Source: JACDBD01 sp050743385 (lineage in GTDB: Bacteria; Actinomycetota; Acidimicrobiia; IMCC26256; JACDBD01). From it: a stretch of 10,773 bases of DNA. A program made the translations under genes and the position numbers. The stretch is from assembly GCA_050743385.1 (NCBI GenBank), contig JBOGFJ010000224.1, forward strand, positions 1-10,773, in the 5' to 3' direction. Within the stretch, counting starts at the first letter, position 1. The number at the start of each line of letters is the position of its first letter. Positions 6,340 through 10,773 of the stretch are shown piece by piece. The notes below the pieces were generated by a model, which saw nothing but the letters and a program-made list of their open reading frames with translations, had not been told where the DNA came from and made no database searches.

Positions 6340-7284
6340 TCAGCCGAAATTGGCGGTCAGGAGCTCGCCGACGCGCCGCACCCGGTCGGCGCTCGCGTAC
6401 GCCATGTCGAAGATCAGGCAGTCGAGCCCGGCGTCGACCAGCTCGGCGACGGCCCCGACGATCTGCTCCTCCGTCCCTACCGTGAACTGCTCGTCGAACT
6501 CGGGCCCGGCGGCGTCGCGGATCAGCTTCGAGGTCTGCTCGGCCTCTTCGGCAGTCTCGGTCAGGATCAGGGAACCGCGGCGGCTGGTCGTGATCTCCGC
6601 CGGATCGCGACCGACATCGCCGCAGTGGAGCCGCAGGATGTCGAGCCGGCGGCGGATGGTCGCGGGACTGCCGTGGATGTTGCACATGTCGGCGTGCCGG
6701 GCGACGATCCGGAGGGTGCGCTTCTCGCCACTCCCACCGACGAGGATCGGCGGGCCGCCCTGCTGGACCGGCCGGGGCACGTTCTTCGCCCCGTCGATGC
6801 GGTAGTAGGTGCCGGCGAAGCTCGGCGCGTCCTCGGTGAACATCGCCCGGCAGATCTGCACCGCCTCCTCGAGCCGGTCCATGCGCTCGCGCACGGGTGG
6901 GAAGTCGAAGCCGAGCGCGATGTGCTCCTCCTCGTACCAGGCGGCTCCGATGCCGAGCACGGCCCGCCCGCGCGAGATCACGTCGAGGGTCGTGACCTGC
7001 TTGGCGAGCAGGGCCGGGTTCCGGTAGGTGACGCCAGTGACGAGCGTGCCGAGGCGGACGCGCTCGGTGCGGGCGGCGAGCGCGCCGAGCAAGGTGTACC
7101 CCTCGAGGATGGGCTGATCGGGGCCGCCGAGGGGTGGGAGCTGCCAGAAGTGGTCCATCACCCACACCGACTCGAAGCCGGACGACTCGGCCGTCACCGC
7201 CAAATCGGCGACGTGCTCGAACATCTCGTCGCCGGCGACACCGGTGAAGGCGAAGTTGGGGAGCTGCAAGCCGAAACTCGTCAT
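6340..7284 (-). CDS. LLM class (probably F420-dependent) oxidoreductase
   Basis: A protein of 314 residues with the luciferase-like TIM barrel. Recognisable parts are the first strand FGLQLPNF, the ESVWVMDHFW strand (39-47), RVRLGTLVTGVTYRNP (75-90), then GRAVLGIGAAWYEEEHIALG (106-125) and the following PPVRERMDRLEEAV helix, and a TEEQIVGAV segment near the C-terminus. This arrangement is typical of actinobacterial enzymes annotated as F420-dependent. FMN use cannot be excluded. The open frame extends about 270 nt further upstream, but the ATG at 7284 is chosen because the family starts with this strand and a strong Shine-Dalgarno lies just before it. The substrate is unknown. First gene of an apparent operon with the ChbG-type deacetylase, and divergent from the lipoprotein gene. 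Confidence 0.92.
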   Translation of the reverse strand: MTSFGLQLPNFAFTGVAGDEMFEHVADLAVTAESSGFESVWVMDHFWQLPPLGGPDQPILEGYTLLGALAARTERVRLGTLVTGVTYRNPALLAKQVTTLDVISRGRAVLGIGAAWYEEEHIALGFDFPPVRERMDRLEEAVQICRAMFTEDAPSFAGTYYRIDGAKNVPRPVQQGGPPILVGGSGEKRTLRIVARHADMCNIHGSPATIRRRLDILRLHCGDVGRDPAEITTSRRGSLILTETAEEAEQTSKLIRDAAGPEFDEQFTVGTEEQIVGAVAELVDAGLDCLIFDMAYASADRVRRVGELLTANFG

Positions 7285-7288
7285 CGCG

Positions 7289-7295
7289 ACCTCCC
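7289..7295 (-). promoter_or_regulatory. Shine-Dalgarno GGGAGGT fixing the LLM oxidoreductase start
   Basis: GGGAGGT on the minus strand lies 4 nt before the ATG at 7284. It supports that start over an upstream in-frame extension. Confidence 0.75.
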
Positions 7296-7307
7296 GATCT
7301 CTCGCGG

Positions 7308-7313
7308 ATCGTA
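7308..7313 (-). promoter_or_regulatory. Possible -10 box (TACGAT) for the LLM-deacetylase operon
   Basis: This is the same TACGAT hexamer as ahead of the acyl-CoA dehydrogenase. A start point near 7301 would leave a short leader carrying the Shine-Dalgarno. No matching -35 is seen at 16-18 nt. Confidence 0.3.
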
Positions 7314-7361
7314 GTGCTCGGTACTGTCGGGGCCTTGCGCGGACGAGCGTCCCGGAGGGCA

Positions 7362-7380
7362 GCGGCAGGTACCCTGCCGC
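7362..7380. repeat. Perfect 8-bp inverted repeat upstream of the lipoprotein gene
   Basis: GCGGCAGG (7362-7369) is followed by TAC and its exact reverse complement CCTGCCGC (7373-7380). It lies 20 nt before the ATG at 7401, just ahead of the Shine-Dalgarno, in the 116-nt divergent spacer. It could be an operator for a dimeric regulator or a 5'-leader hairpin. No T-tract follows, so it is not an obvious terminator. Confidence 0.55.
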
Positions 7381-7385
7381 CGAGC

Positions 7386-7392
7386 GAGGGAG
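7386..7392 (+). promoter_or_regulatory. Shine-Dalgarno GAGGGAG fixing the lipoprotein start
   Basis: GAGGGAG sits 8 nt ahead of the ATG at 7401. It selects this start over upstream in-frame codons and places the signal peptide directly at the N-terminus. Confidence 0.65.
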
Positions 7393-7400
7393 CCATTTGG

Positions 7401-8120
7401 ATGCGGGTGGGGCTTCGAGTCGTCGTCGCGGCCGTGGTCGCCGCGGCGGCCGCATGCAGCTCCAGCTCCGGGAGCGGGAACGGCGACGCGACCCGGACCG
7501 TTCCGTCGAGCGCGCCCGGGCCCGATGAATGCCTCGAGCACAGCGCGGTCGCGCCACGCGACACGCCCGAGCGCGACGACGACGTGTACCTCCTCGACGT
7601 CAGAGTGACGCGGCTCGACGCCTGCGCCGACGAGGTGGTGTTCGAGTTCCGCACGTCCGGCCGTGCGCTGCCGCCCGGCTACCAGATCGCGTACGAGCCG
7701 GGCCCGTTCCTCGATTTCACGTCCGGTGACGAGATCGAACCTGCCGGCGCGGCCTATCTCGTGATTCGCTTCCCGCGGACCGGGATCGTCGAGGTCGTGA
7801 CGGGACCGGAGGGAGAGCCCGATTTCGGCGAGACGTACGACCTCGGCCGCGAGTCGATCACGCCGTCGGACATGAACCATCTCGAGGAGGCGCGCCTCGT
7901 CGCGGGCCCCGAACGGACCACCCAATGGGTGATCGGTCTCGACTCGGAACGCCCGTTCACCATCGACGCCTCCACGCTGCCGGTGCCGCTTCCCCCCGAG
8001 GCACCCACGACCGTGCCCGCACCCCCTCCGCCGGTCGATCCCTCGACGTCAACGAGCACGGCGACCACGACCACGGTTCCACCCCCGGCGACGTCGAGGA
8101 TCGTGGTCAGGATCGGGTAG
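7401..8120 (+). CDS. Secreted lipoprotein with AMIN-like domain and Pro/Thr-rich tail
   Basis: A protein of 239 residues. The N-terminus is a short lipoprotein signal: Arg residues at 2 and 6, a hydrophobic run, then AAAAC with C19 as the likely lipidated cysteine, followed by a Ser/Gly linker. The folded part (about 50-195) begins DDDVYLLDVRVTRLDACADE and includes VVFEFRTSG, AYLVIRFPRTGIVEVV and TTQWVIGLDSERPFTIDAS. This pattern resembles the AMIN-like domain of many actinobacterial envelope proteins, usually thought to bind cell-wall components; I assign it with moderate confidence. The tail (about 195-230) is rich in Pro, Thr and Ser and would suit a wall-spanning linker, and it ends in a short hydrophobic RIVVRIG. 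Cys at about 38 and 74 could form a disulfide. No enzyme motif is seen. The stop codon lies 3 nt from the stop of the converging DUF3644 gene. Confidence 0.82.
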   Translation: MRVGLRVVVAAVVAAAAACSSSSGSGNGDATRTVPSSAPGPDECLEHSAVAPRDTPERDDDVYLLDVRVTRLDACADEVVFEFRTSGRALPPGYQIAYEPGPFLDFTSGDEIEPAGAAYLVIRFPRTGIVEVVTGPEGEPDFGETYDLGRESITPSDMNHLEEARLVAGPERTTQWVIGLDSERPFTIDASTLPVPLPPEAPTTVPAPPPPVDPSTSTSTATTTTVPPPATSRIVVRIG

Positions 8121-8123
8121 CGC

Positions 8124-9131
8124 TCACGCTCGCGCTTGCGGGTCGCCGACCTTCGGCTGGGGCGGGAAGCCGAAGAACTCCTCGAATCCCTCCGGGGTGG
8201 CGATCCGGTCGACGACGAGGTCGACGAAGGCATCGGTGTACAGGTAGTCGTGGTGGGCGGCGTCGTAGACGCAGTAGCGCTCGTCGGTGCGTTCGGGGAA
8301 TCGGGAGCCACCGTCGGGGCGCACGTTCAGTCGCTTCCACGCCAGGATGAAGTGGTAGTAGAGGCTGAAGCGGAACGGGATGCTGTGCTCGATCTTGCGG
8401 GCGGCCTCCCCCGGCTTCATCTTGTCGACGTTCGACACCGGCCGGTGGCGCTCGCGCACGATCACGGTCCCGCTGTCGAGGCCGGCGAGGGCCTCGCGTT
8501 GCTCGTCGCTCAGCTCCTCCTCCCGCAGGAACGTGAGCGACACGTCGGTCTCGGGACGCGGGCCCTGCTTCGGCACCAGGTGAAGGCGGAACTCGAAGCG
8601 CTGGTCGTCGGCGACGGGGTCGTAGCGCGAATCAGCGAAGAGCTGCGCCAGCTCCTTCGGCAGCGACTCCTGGGTGCGCCGCAGCTGATCGACGCCGTCG
8701 GGCGTGAACGTGGCCACGTAGACGGGGAAGCGGAGCTCGTCGGCAAGAGTGTGCTCGGCGCCGAACGTCGACGTGAGCTCCTCCTCGTAGTTCATGAGCA
8801 TCGCCTGCACGTAGCCGGTGGTGGCGACGCCGACGGCATCTTCGTCGCGGTGCTGCATCCGCTCGCGCACCGCGATCGTGAGCTCGAGGTTCCTGCGCAC
8901 GGGATCGTCGGTGTCCCACCGTTCCTCGATGCAGCGCGGGAGGTCCCACTTGCCGGCCTCCTCGCGGCCCTCGCGCTCGAATCGGGCTCGGAGCAGCGAG
9001 AGCCAGGCGCGCTGCATGTGCAGGAAGAAGCTCTCGGTGCTGCGCTCACCGGCGGGGCGGTCGTAGAGATCGACGGCCTGCAACGCCTCGTGCTTGGACG
9101 CCTCGACCTCGTCCCGCCACTTCGTCGCCAC
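8124..9131 (-). CDS. DUF3644 protein with HEPN-like R-x4-H motif
   Basis: A protein of 335 residues starting with GTG. The N-terminal 170 residues match what I know of DUF3644: EASKHEALQAVDLYDRP (10-26), SFFLHMQRAWLSLLRARFE (34-52), DDPVRRNLELTIAVRERMQH (75-94) and VQAMLMNYEEELTSTFG (about 107-124). Within the third block, R89-E-R-M-Q-H94 is an R-x4-H motif at the end of a helix, the arrangement of HEPN ribonucleases used in toxin-antitoxin, Abi and CRISPR systems. RNase activity is inference. The C-terminal half (170-335) includes conserved-looking YHFILAWKRLNVRP and ERYCVYDAAHHDYLYTDAF, which I cannot assign. No signal peptide is seen. It lies 49 nt downstream of the MDR enzyme gene on the same strand, with only a weak AAGG ribosome site, so it may depend on that transcript. 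No antitoxin-like partner is visible. Confidence 0.82.
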   Translation of the reverse strand: MATKWRDEVEASKHEALQAVDLYDRPAGERSTESFFLHMQRAWLSLLRARFEREGREEAGKWDLPRCIEERWDTDDPVRRNLELTIAVRERMQHRDEDAVGVATTGYVQAMLMNYEEELTSTFGAEHTLADELRFPVYVATFTPDGVDQLRRTQESLPKELAQLFADSRYDPVADDQRFEFRLHLVPKQGPRPETDVSLTFLREEELSDEQREALAGLDSGTVIVRERHRPVSNVDKMKPGEAARKIEHSIPFRFSLYYHFILAWKRLNVRPDGGSRFPERTDERYCVYDAAHHDYLYTDAFVDLVVDRIATPEGFEEFFGFPPQPKVGDPQARA

Positions 9132-9180
9132 CGTCGGCCTACCTTGCTCCGCGGCCGTGCTCCGGTTCTCGACCGCCAGC

Positions 9181-10140
9181 CTACGCCCCGGCCAGCAGCA
9201 CGACCTTCCCGAGCTTCGCGCCGGCTGTGAAACGTTCGTACGCGGCCTCTGCTTCCGGGAGCGCGTACGTGGCCGCGACCGGCACTTCGATGAGACCGTC
9301 GGCGAGGAACGGCAACACGTGCGCCTCCACCCGGCGCGCCGCGTCCGCCTTCTGCTCCAGGGGGCGCGCCCGCAACGTCGAACCGTGGATGCGGGCGCGC
9401 TTGCTCATCAGAGTGAGCAGGTTGAGCTCGGCGACGGCACCGGCCCCGACGCCGATCACGGCGATGCGCCCGCCCACTGCGAGCGACTCGAGGTCGGCGG
9501 CGAGGTTCGGCGCGCCCACGAGCTCGAGTACCGCGTCGAACGGGCCTCGAGCGCCGAACTCGTCGGGCGCTACGACCTCGCACCGGCCGCACCGCGTACC
9601 GATCGTGGCGACGGCCTCGCGCAGCTCGGGGTTGCGCACCGTCGCCGTGACCCGCGCGCCCGCCCGGGCCGCCACCTGGACGCCGGCGATCCCGACGCCG
9701 CCGGCGGCGCCGTGCACGTCCACGCGGTCACCCGCGCTGAGCCCGCACTGGGTGAAGAGGGCGTCGTGCGCGGTCGTGAACACCTCCGGGAAGCCGCCGG
9801 CCTGGTCCCACGGGACGCCCTCGGGCACCGCCAACGCGGTGCGCTCGTGTACGACGGCGAGCTCGGCCTGGCCCCCACCGCCGACCACCGCCATGACCCG
9901 GTCGCCGGGCCCGAACCGCTCCACGTCGGGCCCCGTGGCCACCACCTCGCCGGCGAGCTCGAGCCCGGGGATGTCGGCCGGGCTTCCGGTCGGGGCGGCG
10001 TACAGGCCCCGGCGCTGAAGCATGTCGGCGCCGTTGAGACCCGCGCCCCGCACGGCCACCAGGAGCTCGCCCCGGGCCGGCTCGGGATCGGGGCGCTCGC
10101 GCCACTCGAGCCGCCCGTCCACCACCGTCACCGCCCGCAC
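9181..10140 (-). CDS. Zinc-independent MDR oxidoreductase, quinone oxidoreductase/PIG3-like
   Basis: A protein of 319 residues, the normal length for NADPH:quinone-reductase-type members of the medium-chain dehydrogenase/reductase superfamily. The GroES-like N-terminal half has NGADMLQRRGLYAAP (36-50), IPGLELAGEVVATG (57-70) and PGDRVMAVVGGGGQAE (78-93). The Rossmann half has VHGAAGGVGIAGVQVAARAG (142-161), which binds the nucleotide through G144-x2-G147-x2-G150, and ends with a KLGKVVL strand (309-315) as in PIG3. The catalytic and structural zinc ligands of alcohol dehydrogenases are absent, consistent with quinone or enone reduction by NADPH. The start is GTG with only a weak AGGG ahead of it. 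It is probably the promoter-proximal gene of a pair with the DUF3644 gene. Substrate unknown. Confidence 0.92.
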   Translation of the reverse strand: MRAVTVVDGRLEWRERPDPEPARGELLVAVRGAGLNGADMLQRRGLYAAPTGSPADIPGLELAGEVVATGPDVERFGPGDRVMAVVGGGGQAELAVVHERTALAVPEGVPWDQAGGFPEVFTTAHDALFTQCGLSAGDRVDVHGAAGGVGIAGVQVAARAGARVTATVRNPELREAVATIGTRCGRCEVVAPDEFGARGPFDAVLELVGAPNLAADLESLAVGGRIAVIGVGAGAVAELNLLTLMSKRARIHGSTLRARPLEQKADAARRVEAHVLPFLADGLIEVPVAATYALPEAEAAYERFTAGAKLGKVVLLAGA

Positions 10141-10146
10141 GGCGAG

Positions 10147-10152
10147 ACCCTA
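10147..10152 (-). promoter_or_regulatory. Candidate -10 box (TAGGGT) for the MDR oxidoreductase
   Basis: On the minus strand TAGGGT ends 6 nt before the GTG at 10140. A start point 7 nt downstream would be the G of GTG itself, a leaderless arrangement. No clear -35 is present. Confidence 0.35.
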
Positions 10153-10155
10153 AAC

Positions 10156-10172
10156 CGGCCCTGACCGGGCCG
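10156..10172. repeat. 6-bp inverted repeat in the divergent spacer
   Basis: CGGCCC (10156-10161) and GGGCCG (10167-10172) are exact reverse complements around TGACC. They lie immediately upstream of the putative -10 of the MDR gene, a position suitable for an operator. Short GC-only arms are common by chance in such DNA, so this is a weak call. Confidence 0.25.
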
Positions 10173-10214
10173 CCGAGCGGGAGCGACCAGAGGAGGGAGT
10201 AGGTTCGACAACGC

Positions 10215-10607
10215 TTGGGCACTTCCCCGTTCGGATCGACCCCCGGCCTCCTCGGTCAGGCGCTCGCGATCGCCGACGAGGACGGCGAGCAGATCGTCCT
10301 CGACCAGTTCGAGGCCACGCTGCTGCTCGAGCTGACGGACGGTCTCGAGCCCGCCACCGTCTCCGCCTGCCTGACATGTCGCAGTCGGGTACTGGCGGTC
10401 GTCGCGTTCCTCGATCTGCTCGAGAAGGCTCTCGCCCACGAGCGCGCCCGCGAGCTCATCGAGCTCGCCGAGGAGGCGCCCACGTTGCACCTCTACGTCG
10501 GAGACCTGGAGTCGGACTGCACGCACCGCGCCTGGCGCGATCCACTCTTCGACGAGTGGGCCGACGCCTTCGCCGAGCTCCCGCCCGTCGGCAAGCTCGC
10601 GCCTTGA
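10215..10607 (+). CDS. Small hypothetical protein with CxxC and CxH motifs
   Basis: A protein of 130 residues that I do not recognise. The frame shows strong C/G third positions throughout, which supports coding on this strand rather than on the antisense frame. The TTG at 10215 is the only plausible start: a TAG lies in frame five codons upstream and no ATG or GTG follows early. AGGAGGGAG at 10191-10199 is too far away to be an ordinary ribosome site, while a TAGGTT (10200-10205) could be a -10 box. The protein is acidic and mostly helical. Its only three cysteines are C52 and C55 (ACLTCRS) and C102, followed by H104 (SDCTH), so a C-x2-C plus C-x-H metal or redox site is possible. No signal peptide or membrane span. 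It is divergent from the MDR enzyme and converges on a gene at the right edge. Confidence 0.6.
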   Translation: MGTSPFGSTPGLLGQALAIADEDGEQIVLDQFEATLLLELTDGLEPATVSACLTCRSRVLAVVAFLDLLEKALAHERARELIELAEEAPTLHLYVGDLESDCTHRAWRDPLFDEWADAFAELPPVGKLAP

Positions 10608-10613
10608 TTCCTG

Positions 10614-10663
10614 GCTCGCTCGCTGCGGCGCAGGTGACCTGCGCCGCGGGCGCTCGCTCGCTG
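10614..10663 (+). repeat. 12-bp direct repeat flanking a hairpin
   Basis: GCTCGCTCGCTG occurs at 10614-10625 and again at 10652-10663, on either side of the long palindrome. Further GCTCG/ACTCGCTCCGCTCG sequence continues to about 10700. No gene is seen between 10608 and 10719; this cluster of repeats is what the stretch holds. Confidence 0.5.
10625..10647. terminator. Perfect 10-bp palindromic hairpin downstream of the small gene
   Basis: GCGGCGCAGG (10625-10634) pairs exactly with 10638-10647 around TGA; counting the T/A next to the centre, the arms are 11 bp with one central base. It begins 18 nt after the stop at 10607, between converging genes, so a transcription terminator is the simplest reading, although no T-tract follows. 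A second hairpin, GCTCGC/GCGAGC (10656-10669), lies just beyond. Confidence 0.5.
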
Positions 10664-10719
10664 GCGAGCTCCCTCCACTCGCTCCGCTCGTTCCGGTCGC
10701 CGCGCGGCAGATCAGTTCG

Positions 10720-10773
10720 CTAGCCCGATGTTCCGATCACGTCGGAGAACGACTCGTCGAGGCACTCCAGGAG
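10720..10773 (-). CDS. C-terminal end of a minus-strand gene cut by the window edge
   Basis: Reading in from the right edge on the minus strand, 17 sense codons give LLECLDESFSDVIGTSG before a TAG at 10722-10720. The amino-acid composition is protein-like and the location, facing the small gene across a hairpin-rich spacer, suits a gene end. The stretch is too short to identify or to prove coding. Confidence 0.3.
   Translation of the reverse strand, partial: LLECLDESFSDVIGTSG

Noticed and set aside
7285..7557. Upstream in-frame extension of the LLM oxidoreductase
   Set aside because: It would add a basic, low-complexity N-terminus absent from the family. A strong Shine-Dalgarno supports the ATG at 7284.
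6323..7654. Minus-strand open frame of 443 codons covering the LLM gene region
   Set aside because: It is in a different frame from the clear LLM protein and has an Arg/Ala/Pro-rich shadow composition.
8136..9230. Plus-strand open frame of 364 codons
   Set aside because: It is antisense to the DUF3644 gene, whose conserved blocks are on the minus strand.
9094..10164. Plus-strand open frame of 356 codons
   Set aside because: It is antisense to the MDR oxidoreductase, which has clear nucleotide-binding motifs.
10128..10526. Minus-strand open frame of 132 codons opposite the small CxxC protein
   Set aside because: It overlaps the 5' end of the MDR gene, its promoter region and the small gene. 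The plus-strand frame has better codon bias and a fitting downstream hairpin. Some doubt remains because neither product is recognised.

Overview
The window is a stretch of high-GC chromosome with strong G/C preference at third codon positions. It most likely comes from an actinobacterium. The evidence is a mycothiol-conjugate amidase (mca), a luciferase-like (LLM) oxidoreductase of the F420-using type, a class III cyclase with an Rv1264-like regulatory half, and several starts with a TAnnnT box 6-10 nt upstream and little or no Shine-Dalgarno, as in leaderless actinobacterial mRNAs. An Acidimicrobiia-type organism would fit, but that is inference. No rRNA, tRNA, CRISPR array, insertion sequence or prophage is visible.

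Layout, left to right. (1) 1-1588, minus: a membrane-anchored VanW-family envelope protein that runs off the left edge. (2) A 73-nt divergent promoter region. (3) 1662-5423, plus: acyl-CoA dehydrogenase, class III adenylate cyclase, Mca and an SCP2 sterol-carrier-like protein. Gaps are 16, 36 and 11 nt. The first pair and the last pair look cotranscribed, and Mca may have its own promoter. (4) GC-rich hairpins at 5447-5484 between convergent genes. (5) 7284-5496, minus: LLM oxidoreductase followed 13 nt later by a ChbG/YdjC-type carbohydrate deacetylase. (6) A divergent region with a perfect inverted repeat at 7362-7380. (7) 7401-8120, plus: a lipoprotein with an AMIN-like domain. (8) 10140-8124, minus: a zinc-free quinone-oxidoreductase-type MDR enzyme, then a DUF3644 protein with a HEPN-like R-x4-H motif. 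(9) 10215-10607, plus: a small unrecognised protein with CxxC and CxH motifs. (10) A palindrome-rich, gene-free spacer, then the last 17 codons of a minus-strand gene at the right edge.

Most genes are housekeeping or accessory metabolism: lipid oxidation and carriage (acyl-CoA dehydrogenase, SCP2), cAMP signalling, thiol detoxification (Mca), redox (LLM, MDR) and envelope (VanW, lipoprotein). I see no multi-gene novel system. The best candidates for a second look are the DUF3644/HEPN-like protein, the small CxxC/CxH protein, and two similar perfect palindromes (7362-7380 and 10625-10647) lying outside genes.
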